DNA from: Polytrichum commune
Taxonomy: Eukaryota > Streptophyta > Polytrichopsida > Polytrichales > Polytrichaceae
Direction of reading: 5' to 3'
DNA length: 64,000 bases
Assembly (NCBI GenBank): GCA_950295325.1
Contig: OX485803.1
Location: 16,492,001-16,556,000, forward strand
Of the stretch, positions 25,601-37,169 are shown piece after piece; within the stretch, counting starts at the first letter, position 1; every line of letters begins with the position of its first letter. The position numbers and the translations under genes were made by a program. A model generated the notes under the pieces. That model did not search any database. It saw only the letters and a list, made by a program, of their open reading frames with translations, and was not told where the DNA came from.

Positions 25601-28600
25601 TTGTTGCTGATGTTGGTTTATTTATACTTTGCAGCATGTCTTCAAAATGGAACAAGAAGAATATACCAAGGAGGCCATCAACTGGAGTTACATTGACTTT
25701 GTTGATAACCAAGATGTCTTGGATCTCATTGAGAAGGTGCATATGGGAACTTGTTTTTACCCTTTATTCTGTATTTTTGAGAAGGCTGCACTGAATATTT
25801 GATATGGTGATATCGAACGTAGCCCTGTGCTAAGGTTTGTTGGATGTAGAAGTTTGTGGTTCTATGAGCGTTGGTTGTTTCTAGTAGATTGCATGTGTGA
25901 AGATGTAACAACCTTACTCAATTTGGTGTTCTGTGTGCAGAAACCTTCTGGTATCATTGCCCTTCTTGATGAAGCCTGGTATGTATACATCTCTGTGGGA
26001 TGGGACATTGCTTTGAATTGCTATTGAACATATTTTAAGTCCTTCTAGCATGTAATCAAATAAATTCTGTCAGTGGTAGAGATTGTGCTTCAAGTTAAAG
26101 CCTTCAACATTTGTGAGGAATTATATATCTATTGAATCAGCAGGGATTTATTTAAGGATCTTAATGCATTTTGTGGATTTGCAGCATGTTCCCTAAGTCT
26201 ACAAATGAAACCTTTGCAACAAAGCTGTTTCAACAATACAGAAACCACAAACGTCTAAGCAAGCCAAAGCTTGCTCGTACTGACTTCACTATAAGTCATT
26301 ATGCTGGTGATGTAAGCATTGCCACTAAACCTGCATTCCATGTAGGAATGGTTCCCCGAACTAGTATGGTTTGAATCTCTGTACACTGTGCTAAGGAAAA
26401 TCTATCACCTTTCCTGGATGGCTCTTTGTACATATTATCCTTGTCTGTCTGAATAACTTGGCAGCTTTCAGTAGTGATACTTATTGTGAGATGCATTTTC
26501 TCTGTCCAGGTCACATATCAAACGGAGCTATTTCTTGATAAGAACAAGGATTATGTTGTTGCTGAGCACCAGTCGTTGTTAGGATCTTCAACATGCCCTT
26601 TTGTTGCAAGCCTTTTCCCCAAATCTGCTGATGAAGGCTCTAAGTCTTCATACAAGTTCTCTTCCATTGGTACTCGCTTCAAGGTATGTCTATTTTACCA
26701 GCTGATTGCAAGATCATTGTTTCAAGTGTGTGCTGTGTTTTTGCCTAGAGGATGCATCAGTGGAAAGTGATTGATAATGGCCTTCTTCTATGTGCTGAGT
26801 GAAACGTACATTATTTTGACTTTAAAACCATTGTAAGGTTCTTCATTTTTGTCCATATATAGTTATCTTATTCTGAATGAATGTGTGTGCAGCAACAATT
26901 GCAAGCATTGATGGAGACACTTAACACAACAGAGCCTCATTATATCCGCTGTGTGAAGCCCAACATGCTGAACAAGCCTGGTCGATTTGAAAACCAGAAC
27001 GTCATTCAGCAGCTTCGATGTGGTGTAAGTTTTATCAATTTAATGAGGTTATTTGTTTTTTCTCAATTGAGCAATGTAGTAGTCACTTACTAAGATTTCA
27101 CGTCGACCTTGTGTTCAATACATCACCCAGTCCACTGATCACCACATATTCACTATGAGCTTAAAATCCCAACTGATTTCATGTGTTTGTGCAGGGTGTG
27201 TTGGAGGCTATTAGAATCAGCTGTGCAGGTTATCCAACAAGGAGGACATTCTACGAGTTTCTTGATCGGTTTGGCTTTCTTGCTCCGGAAGTTCTTGAGG
27301 GCAAGTGAGTAACAACATGCAGCGGATGAGCTAGCTTCCATATAGTTTTGAATGCCTGATGCGGTCACATTATATATGTATGTGTGTACTTTGTGGAGTG
27401 GCTTAGATTAATCAACTTGATCAGGTTTGTGAGCAGTTTCAAAAGTAAGAGGCTCTTTTTCCAATGACTGTAAATTTTATCGCATTGCTTTTAATCAATT
27501 GTGAAACCGTTCTTACAAATTTTCGAATTTCATTTGGGTGTTTGTAGTATGCAAAACAATTTGAACTGAATGATATGTTGGATTTTTTGTTCTGATGTCG
27601 CAAGTTTTGGTGTTTTGTCAGCTATGATGAGAAGGTTGCTACTGAGACTCTTCTGAAGAAGATGGATCTTAAGAATTACCAGGTGCATACATCTTGTTGT
27701 CTTTTATTTTGCAGGAAGTTAGTGAAATTACTGCCTGCTCTTTAGATACATAATAGTGATGAGATTTACTATCATACAGATTGTAATGATGAAGCAATGT
27801 GCACTTCTGGATGCAGCTTGGTCAAACCAAGGTATTCTTGAGAGCTGGTCAAATGGCAGAACTTGATGCAAAGAGAGCTGAGATGTTGAGTAATGCTGCA
27901 AAGAAGATTCAACGGCAGGTTCGGACCTTCCTTGCAAGAAGGCATTTGATTGCCATGCGTAAAGCTGCTGTCACGATTCAGAAATACTGGCGAGGTATGA
28001 ATCTTGTGTTCAACATCATGATCACTTTGACAGGAATTGTATGAATGTTGAATGTCCTTGTATTATGGGCACACTTTTTCTGAATTTCTTGGTTTCACCC
28101 TCAACAGGAAGGCTTGCACGCAAGCGGTATCAGAAAATGCGTCAAGAGGCTGCAGCAATTTGCATCCAGAAGAATGTCCGTATGTGGCTTGCCAGGAAGA
28201 AGTATATTGAGACAAAAGAAGCTGCCATCAAAATCCAGTCTGGATACCGAGGTATGGCTGCACGCAAGGAGCACCGCTTCAGACGTCAGACAAAGGCTGT
28301 CATCATTATGCAGGTGAGTGAGCAACATTCATTGAAAAGGTTAACCCTTGTTTCAGCATTATTTGAGAATTTACTATATTTAGCTTTCAATTTCAGGATG
28401 TGGTACCCAGTAGTAAGAAATTGGAGATTAATGTCTGTTGTTGCTGCCTAAGATTTCTAGTCCAGGATTGGTTTGTCTGAAGACAAAAGAGTTTATTTTG
28501 GAGGAGGATCTATTCTTGTAGACTAATGTTCATTACTTGGACTTGATTGCAGGCAAGGTGGCGTGGGTATAAGGCTCGTTCGCAATTCAGGAAATTGGTT

Positions 28601-31600
28601 AAAGCTGCGCTTACGTTTCAGTGTGCTTGGCGGGGCCGTGTTGCCAGACAGGAGCTTAAGCAGCTTAAATCTGTGAGTGCTTCTATGCTTGCTAAACATA
28701 TCACACTCAATAATCTCTGGTCAGGTTTTCGATTGATGCCCTCTTTATATCTGGTATTGCTGGGCTTAGGTGTGCTTTGCAGCATCTATGTATGAGAAAA
28801 ATGTGCTATATACATCAAGGCTGTCCTATGATTAACCACACTATTTGTTTGTTGTTCAATGGCGCCTTTTTTAATCACTATTCTGGCTTGTCTAGGCTGC
28901 AAAAGAAACTGGTGCACTCCAGGAAGCTAAGACCAAATTGGAGAAACGATGTGAGGAGCTCACATGGCGTCTGCAGCTTGAGAAGCGCATGCGGGTATGT
29001 CTAATTCATTGCCGTACTTCAATCAGGTGTATGATCGTCATTCTGAATTTGATTTTGTAACTTTGTTGTAGATATGATATAGTTAGTTATTCCAAGGTGA
29101 TCTGAGGGAGATTTTCATGTTTCTGCTCTGACACTTTGTATATCAAGCTTTACATGTGTATTTTATACTCTATGACCTAACATATGATGTTATTAAGTTC
29201 TCCATATGATGTATTGTGGATTCTACAGACGGACATGGAGGAAGCCAAGAATCAGGAGATTACAAAGCTGCAAACAGCACTACAAGATCAGCAAACAAAA
29301 GCCCAGGCAGCAAATTCACAGCTGACAAAAGAGCTTGAGGACAACAAGCTAGCTTTAGGTCAAGCTGCCCAAGCTGTGAAAGAAGTGCCTGCTGTTGAAG
29401 TGTTCGATGCTAAGGTGGAGAAGTTAACAAATGAAAATGAAAAACTTCAGGTACTTGTGTGTTGTACAACTTCCCCATAGTCTTTTTGATGCATTGGATA
29501 TTAGCTTCTGATTGCAGCTGATTCTGGATTCTGGATTCATATACCAATCATATTCTGCATGTCAGACCATAATTACCGGCTTTTGAAATGTGCAGTCTCT
29601 ACTGGAGGCTCTGAAGGAAAGAGCCGCAGAAGCTGAAGAGGCATTTGCACAAGCTAAGAGAGAAAGTGAGGCAAGACTAAAAAGAGCTGAGGAAGCAGAA
29701 TCCAAGATTATGGAAACTCAGGAGGCTCTTCAGAGGTTAGTTTTGCAATTCATTTTTGTTTTAATGTTTTGTTGTAAGTTTTGTGTATGGACGTTTGTTT
29801 TATCAACATGTATTAGTGATGTATTTTTGAGTTTGAAGTATTAAACACAACCTGCTAAATAGTGCAGTCATTTGAACACAAAATGTAGCTGGAGTGACCT
29901 AATTCCATTGCTCTGGACAGATTGGAAGAAAAACTCTCAAATATGGAATCAGAAAACCAAGTTCTTCGCCAACAGACTCTTGTATTATCTCCAACTAAAG
30001 GGCTTTCTAATCGGTTCAAAAGCACTGTCTTTCAGGTAGGAGAGACTACACTGGATGCTTATGTCTTTTCAAGGGCATGTCTTTTATTCAGTGTAGAGAG
30101 ACACTTTATTTGTGCAAGAGGGCGGGTATTGTGGGATGTCTCATAAAAACTCTTTTTTGGTGACTGAGAGTTGTCAAAATGGAAAGAATCTATTGCCATG
30201 GTTAGATAGGTTTGTGAGAACTTCCTGATATTGTTCATTTTGTCTCTTGTAAATTTCAGAGAACTCCAGATAATGCATACCATGCAAATGGTGACTCGCA
30301 CAAGGAGACTCGCACTGTGCCTGTAAGTAGTTCTTGACTGAACCTTTATGTTCTGAAATTGGATACCCTGTCTGCATGTCCCAGTTTTTCACTTGGCTTG
30401 GACAGGTGTTATTAAAGTCTTCAAGACAGCCATCAATTTGAAGACAATCAACAAATGAGGCTGTCTTGAAGATTTGAAGATTTGGACATTGATCTGGCTG
30501 GAACCTACTGATCTAGAAATTCCAATACCTTCTCATTCAACACAGATGGAGTTTGCTTATGCTTTTGTCAATGCAACACTTAAATTCAGTTTGTTCCTGC
30601 TTGATTTACAGGACTCACCAAACACAGCCCAAATTGAGAAGGAGCATACTGAGGCTGAACAGAGGCGTCAGAAGTTGTTGATTGATCGGCAACAGGTAAG
30701 ATCTGGCCACTCATAACTTTTCAAATAAGAGTGGAATCTGAATTATTTCTATGGATCTGTTATGAAGATGTAAATGCCCTGAAATTCCTTCTTTCTATCT
30801 GCTTAGTAATCTTCTGGCATCTCTATACAGAGGTTGGTAGTTTGTTTGCTACAATAAGATCTGGTAGGCAGAGGAAGAATGTGTTGTTTTGTGAATTGGG
30901 TGCTGGGTGTTGTCTTGGCCACAATATGCATGATATATTACCTTGAATTACCTAAATGGTAATTGCTCTGTGACATACTGGAGTCATGGTGGGTGGAAAA
31001 GAGATTGTGTTGACTTGTATATTATGATTTGTTATACTTGCCTCAAATGCTGAAGGAAAACTTGTGATTTCAGGAGAATCAAGATGCTTTGCTTCAATGT
31101 GTCATGCATGACGTAGGCTTCAGTCATGACCGTCCTATTGCTGCTTGTATCTTGTACAAGTCTTTGCTTCAATGGCGCTCATTTGAGGCAGAGAGGACAA
31201 ATGTTTTTGATCGGATCATTCAAACAATTGGTACAGCTATAGAGGTACGTTTTGCATCATCAGATAGCATAAACAAATTTCTATTTCAGTTATTCCAATT
31301 GTCTGTTGAGCTCGTATTATTTTTTATCATATTCTATTGTAGAATACTATATCTATGTTTAGTAAAAAAATTTAGCCTTGGTACCTCCACATTTTAGTCT
31401 TACTAATTGATTGTTGTATATTGTATCTGCAGAGTCAAGATAACAATGATGTTCTGGGATATTGGCTCTCCAATACTTCAACTCTGCTCTTCCTTTTGCA
31501 ACGAACTCTTAAAGCTAGTGGAGCTGCAGGGGGTGCTCCCCAAAAGCGTCGTTCCAACTCTGTTACATTGTTTGGAAGGATGACACAAGTACGGTGCTAA

Positions 31601-34577
31601 ACCTTGTCATAGCTGAGAATGTGATAGTGATCTATAGACCTGGTGTAGCTTCGTAATAATAAATATAGATGATCCAAATCCTCACTATGTGTTGCTTTTT
31701 TTGTGCATTTTGAAAGTGTGGTCCTAATCCTGGTTGACTGCAACAGGGCTTCCGTGCATCACCAACACCTGGGGCTGTCACATTTGGTAATGGAGGGATC
31801 ATGGGTGGACTAAATATGTCCCGGCAAGTAGAAGCCAAATACCCTGCATTGCTCTTTAAGCAGCAACTCACTGCTTATGTGGAGAAGATATATGGCATGG
31901 TTCGCGACAACCTGAAGAAGGAGATCTCACCCTTGCTTGGGCTTTGCATCCAGGTGTGTTGTTAACTTCAGGTCTTGTTTCAGGCTCTGTAAATTGGTCT
32001 GCCAATTAGGCATACTATTTCCTCTCAGTTTTTGAATCTGACGCAGACATGCTGAGTGCCTTCAGAGCTGTTTAGCATTCTTTTGAAACAGACACTTAAG
32101 CCAATTACACTATCAAGCCTAGGCGCATTACATTACTTTCATGCCTTTGACATTCCTGTGAGCTTTATTGAAGTTTACATCTGAACTTCCTACAGGCCCC
32201 AAGAACTTCAAGGGCAAGTTTAGGAAAGGTTTCACGTTCCCCAAGTTCAAGCGTGAGTGCACAGCAGACATTGAGCAGCCACTGGCACAGCATCATCTCC
32301 AGCCTCAGTGCTTTACTTAGCACTATGCGAGCCAATCATGTGAATTTTCTGGACTTACTACTTTCCTAGGTTCAGTGACATTGAGTAGGCTTTTCTTTCA
32401 GACCAAATACTTTATAGGAAGATCGTTCTAAATTTCTCTGGCTGTTTCAGGTGCCTCCATTCCTGGTCCGCAAGCTCTTCACTCAAATATTTTCATTCAT
32501 CAATGTACAGCTATTTAACAGGTTGGTTTTCCTGAGCACATTTCTGATGATGTGATGAGGCTGTTTGATTCTGAAGAAATGCAAGTAGTGGCAGGCTCTC
32601 ACAATTGAGGGATAAAATGTATTTTGTGTCTAGCTCTTTCCCTTTTTCCTTTCTAAGTAGGCCTGCTCTCCTCAGTTTAATGCCAGTCAGTCCAATATGC
32701 TTCCAGTGGTCTCTCTTAAATGTATGAAACCTCTCAATATAGCAGCCATCCTTGTCCTGAAGATACAATTTCCCTCATCATGTATACTGTTCTCCATCCA
32801 TTGTTTCACTGACTGGTGTATGATGTGAATTATCTCAGTCTGCTATTGCGACGAGAGTGTTGCTCATTCAGCAACGGAGAGTATGTGAAAGCTGGGCTTG
32901 CAGAGCTTGAGCATTGGATATATGAAGCTGGGGAGGAGGTAGGGTTCTTTACTGTTCCTAGAGATTCTAAAGCCATGCATGCTAATGTACTCGTTAATTA
33001 TTGCAAATTTAGGGTTTCTATATTTGATTATTTGAATGACATATAGGTAGTTAAATATCTTGTGAACAGCTCTAACTAGGATCTTTACTTGTACAGTATG
33101 CTGGCGCATCATGGGATGAGCTCAAGTATATCCGCCAAGCAGTGGGATTCTTGGTATGTTTCTTCTTCCCTACACATTACACAGTTTCATATACATTGCC
33201 TTGCCTTCTAGAGTTTTAGTAGCTTGTCTTACTGTTCATCGTCTGGTAAACAAATTGCACAGCTCAATTAATTATGAAAGAGGAAGTGTAAATACTTGTC
33301 ATATACTGCATAATAGAGATGTAATACCAATGTCTATGCTTGAACCAAGAGTTTGATGTATAACTTTGGCTGGTAGTGCTCCTATTTAGTGAATGCGCAC
33401 CACTGATTATGTTTCGACTACAATTGTGCAGGTGATCCATCAAAAGCCCAAGAAGTCTCTCGATGAGATCACGCATGATCTTTGCCCGGTACACTATTTG
33501 GATAACTTAAAATTTATTTTGTGTACTTACATTTGTTTCTATTGTGCATCTTTCTTGCAACCTTGTTAAGAAACTAAATTGGTGTCTTGGTTACTGAAGG
33601 CTTTAAGGTGATTCTTATGCAGGTATTAAGTGTACAGCAGCTATATCGTATCAGTACTATGTACTGGGATGATAAGTATGGCACACATAGCGTATCACCT
33701 GAGGTATGTGTACTCATTTGCACCTAGTCATTATTTCTACAAGATGCACAGCCTTTCATGACTTCTTTCAAGGAATTTGTATATTATGGCATGATCTGAT
33801 TGGTTGGCTGAACTTAATAAATACCAGGTGATTGCAAACATGAGAGTTTTGATGACGGAGGATTCCAACAGTGCCGTCAGCAACTCTTTCTTGTTGGATG
33901 ATGATTCTAGGTATGTCACTCGTCTTTCTTTTTCCATAAATGTGTGTATTTCTGTACGCATGCTACTGACAAGCAGTACAAGATTTGCAGATTATGTAAC
34001 TAAGGGCCACTTTTACACAAAAAGTTAGAATAAAGAAAGGGTTTTGAGATTATTGAAGTGTCATGGTCTATCAATTTTGTGTTGAACCCACCTCTTTGAG
34101 GTAGGCTTGTCACAAAATCCGGAACATCATGAAACATTATCCATCCCATGCCATCCGGGTCTCGATTTAGGTATTTCATCCATTCAAACTTGGTCCACTT
34201 CAGCCCTCAAGCTCTAGTGTAAAGTGAAGTGGGATGGACTTGGCATTGTCCTTCAGTGAGAGATATAAGGCTTCATTCATCACAGCCCTTCAATTCTAAA
34301 ATCTTATTTAAAGTTCTACATTTGAAAATCTAATTTAAAGCGCTTTTGGAAATTTTAAGAATCTCCCCTACATTTTATTTTGTTACGCATTTGTATTTGC
34401 TGCATTTGAATTGCGGTGTCTTACAGGTTGTGTTGTGTTGTGTGTTGCAGTATTCCGTTCTCAGTAGATGATATTTCGAAGTCAATGCCTGAAGTTGACA
34501 TGGCAGAAGTGGAGCCGCCACCCTTGCTGAAGGATAACACTGCCTTCCATTTCTTGCAACCACAACCAGAAGCATAA
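19681..34577 (+). CDS. myoXI: Myosin XI heavy chain (plant organelle-transport motor), complete, 39 coding exons
   Basis: Actin-based motor that drives organelle and vesicle transport and, in mosses, tip growth. Exons: 19681-19683, 21080-21208, 21639-21782, 21923-22068, 22328-22484, 23296-23354, 23517-23673, 23960-24109, 24465-24601, 24802-24948, 25105-25206, 25395-25452, 25635-25736, 25941-25978, 26185-26311, 26510-26683, 26893-27024, 27195-27304, 27622-27682, 27817-27994, 28108-28313, 28553-28672, 28896-28994, 29229-29450, 29596-29735, 29921-30035, 30260-30322, 30612-30695, 31074-31244, 31433-31588, 31747-31953, 32196-32339, 32451-32521, 32839-32938, 33097-33153, 33432-33488, 33623-33703, 33828-33910, 34451-34577. 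All introns are GT-AG; the sum is 4,614 nt, 1,537 aa plus stop, normal for the family. Domains: SH3-like N-terminus; motor with P-loop GESGAGKT (156-163), switch I NDNSSRFGK (209-217), switch II DIYGFE (433-438); six IQ motifs (about 738-877) for calmodulin-like light chains; coiled coil (about 880-1070) for dimerisation; globular tail (about 1120-1500) with the DIL/dilute domain for cargo binding. The start follows the ATG-only first exon; an in-frame Met four codons into exon 2 is the alternative. No break or missing catalytic residue was found. Confidence 0.97.
19684..21079 (+). other. Myosin XI intron 1, directly after the ATG
   Basis: At 1,396 nt this is the gene's longest intron. The donor GTACGT abuts the start codon, so exon 1 contributes only Met; the acceptor is TTTGTGTGCAG. 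The exon 2 frame opens with Ser-Thr-Ala-Met. I recall an ATG-only first exon in other plant myosin XI genes, but cannot check it here. Long 5'-proximal introns often carry expression-enhancing sequence; that role is inferred. Confidence 0.8.
30418..30472 (+). repeat. Hairpin in myosin intron 27
   Basis: TCTTCAAGACAGCC (30418-30431) is perfectly complementary to GGCTGTCTTGAAGA (30459-30472), a 14-bp stem with a 27-nt loop. No function is evident. Confidence 0.6.
34083..34275. repeat. Degenerate fragment of the GGGCCACTTC TIR-element family in myosin intron 38
   Basis: Contains diverged blocks of the ~500-bp family: ACCTCTTTGAGGTAGGC...CACAAAATCCGG, and CCCTCAAGCTCTAGTGTAAAGTGAA followed by a TTGGCA/TCAGTGAGAG block. 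The two blocks match opposite strands of the intact copies, so this looks rearranged. It sits in one of the larger introns (33911-34450), and the splice sites are unaffected. Confidence 0.45.
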
Positions 34578-34930
34578 TCTGGTTCTGTGTTCTCAGTAGA
34601 TTCTATGTTACAGGTTAGACTGTAGTTTAAGGAAACGTGTGGCGCATATTTTGCATGGACTCGATTGTCCACCCTCTGTAATTTCCACCCCGACAGCTCT
34701 CCCAGTCGCCATATAGCAGCAGTTGCTGGTTTACAGTATAGTACAGGAAAAATTAATGTGCCGGGTGAGCTATATTTTGCATTCCCTTTACCAAGTTTCA
34801 AGTGCTCTGATTCTTTCAGTGAGTCTGCAGTATATTAAACCAAAATTGGTCACTGTATTTGTCAACCCATTGATCACTTTTTGATATCAACATGATGTAC
34901 TTTGCGTTGTAAATGTTATGGCATTTGTTG
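34578..34930 (+). other. Probable 3' UTR of the myosin gene
   Basis: Begins at the TAA stop (34575-34577). T-rich and TG-rich stretches (TGTAAATGTTATGG, then TTGTTGTTTGTTG near 34906-34940) resemble plant far-upstream polyadenylation elements. No clear AATAAA is seen, so the right limit is a guess. Confidence 0.35.
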
Positions 34931-36790
34931 TTGTTTGTTGAAATCTACAACGCACAGCATTCTTGGCTGGTATGTAAGTTGCAGTGGGTCACTTTGGACT
35001 GCTTAGACCAACAAACGAAGTACTTCATTTTATTTGTTCCGTCGGTGTATCTGGACATGCAAGCTCCGATCACCATAGACAGACTTGATTTCATCTCAAA
35101 TGCCTTGTTTAGGATTGAAACATTTTAGGCGAGAAATGTTTTGATTTTATTGTGAATAATTGATAAGAAGGGTGAAAAGAAAGGAATGTAGAAAGATGTG
35201 CACTGTAATAATGGATCCGAGCAAGAGTAAAGAGGTTGGAGATTCCACCATGTATTCCTGCGAACTGGATGATTGAATAATTTGCGAGGAAACAATCATT
35301 TCCTTTTTGAGGACTTTTCATCATGTCTTGCCTAAAAAGTTATTAAGCGGTCGTCATTGGGTTGGAAAGTTGGTACAAAAGTTAGGCACATGACTTTCAA
35401 GTAAAGAAATGACTTTCACTATATTACTTCATCAACACAGATTTGCAATTTTTCCTTGTATACAATTGAAGTGGCTGATAATTGACACTTAGGATTACCT
35501 GACTTGTTGTAGCTTGTTATAACAAGCATTTATCCCTTGCCAACTCTCATAAGCTCAACGATGTAGATTTAACATTCTATTCTTGATAGAACAATTTTCT
35601 TATCTTCATCACATACTTCTCTAATTCCGCTCTACCAGAAAGGTTGTGTTTTGCAATGCTCTTCTTGGTGCTCGGGCTTTGAAGGATGAGATATATCAAG
35701 GAGGTCACATAAGCAGTACTCGTAGTCTAGGTGATGAAGTCTTTGGGCATTTGCCATTACCAAGTTTGTTTGGTTTAAGTATAGCATAAAGAGGCAATGC
35801 CAACAAATTAGATTGGCCCCTTCTAGGCATTTGAGGTAATTCTATTTGTTTTGGGTATTTTATTAAACAACCAAAAATGGGGAAAGCATTGTGGGAAATT
35901 GCATGTCTCACAACACTTTGGGACCGATTAAGGAGGTCATTCCTATAGTGCCAATGATGATTTTGGGAAACATCACATCTGAGTTATTCTTTAAGTCTTT
36001 GAAAAACTCATGTTTTGGTAGGCAGGTTTTGTCCCATTTTTGAAACTTTATATTGTTTAGGATTATTCGAGTGGTGTCAGAACACCCTATTTTGATGTAC
36101 TATGGTGCGGATGTTTGACTTTGCCCAAAAGATAACTCCATTATATAAAAATGTATTTCATGGCGAACTTGTGAAAGCACCTGAATTGGTGCTCTTGAAA
36201 GGTTGACAAGAAGTATCTTAGCCAAATCAAACACCTATGTTTTAGTTCACCACTTAAATGCTCCTCATACATTACAATTGTCAACATTCCCTACCAAAAA
36301 ATATGACTTTGTAAGAGACTTCGAGGAACCCCATTGAGGAAAAACACAAGAGAGAGGAACCGCATTTGGGCATCACAAAACCTATAGAAAGCACTACAAA
36401 ATGAATAGGAAAATTAAATCGGATCCAAAGCTATTTTCCTTGTAAATTGGGAGGTTATATTTACTATCAAAATGACTATTCCCTTCTTATTAAGTGATAT
36501 ATAAGTCTCCCCAATTGTATTGTTTGTGGAACATAGTATAGTTCACAAAGTTTGAACATATAATCTAATATCTCTTAAACAAATGTATTTTAGTATCCGT
36601 TCTTAGCTCCACCCCTCCCCACACACCATTCCAGTTCTTAGGTTCATGATCAAGATAAGTGACCACATCACTCTATGTGATGCCATTAGTCACATCATAA
36701 TATCCTCTTACTAGGTTCTCGGTCATAAGGTGGACAACCAATTACCACACGAGCTTTGATGATCTAAGCTCTTGAAAAATCGTGATCTTA
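34931..36790. other. Intergenic downstream of the myosin, nothing recognised
   Basis: AT-rich, with no protein-like frame and no repeat partner in the window. Confidence 0.55.
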
Positions 36791-37169
36791 GGGCCACTTC
36801 ACAGATGAGACTGAATGCCCGTGACCGTTCCACTTCAAGCACTCTCATTCGTGGAAAAGGTGGAGCCGGTCCAAGTTCGTTTCACACTACAATTGAGGGA
36901 CCAACGGAGTATGTGAATGCAAGATGGATGTAAAGTGTACATGGATTCTTACACAACATTGAATGGATCGTGTTTCATGGTCACTTGGACTATTTTCAAA
37001 AACCACCTTTTGGAGGTAGGCCTAGCACAAAACCGGGAGACCACAACACTCTGAACGTTCATTATCATTGATTTATTCTAATTTATCATGTGTGAGGACC
37101 CACATGAATAGAAATTCATTGAAATAGCATTTGGTTGAAGGCCTGATCACATGTGACTTCACACATGTT
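36791..37169 (+). mobile_element. TIR element, GGGCCACTTC family, right end missing
   Basis: Follows TTA (36788-36790), starts GGGCCACTTCACAGATGAGAC and aligns with the family up to GCCTGATCACATGTGACTTCACAC, where similarity stops about 120 bp short of the expected end. Confidence 0.8.

Noticed and set aside
22245-33961. Many short frames on both strands inside the myosin gene
   Set aside because: They are exon reads running into introns, or antisense shadows. The spliced model accounts for every conserved segment.
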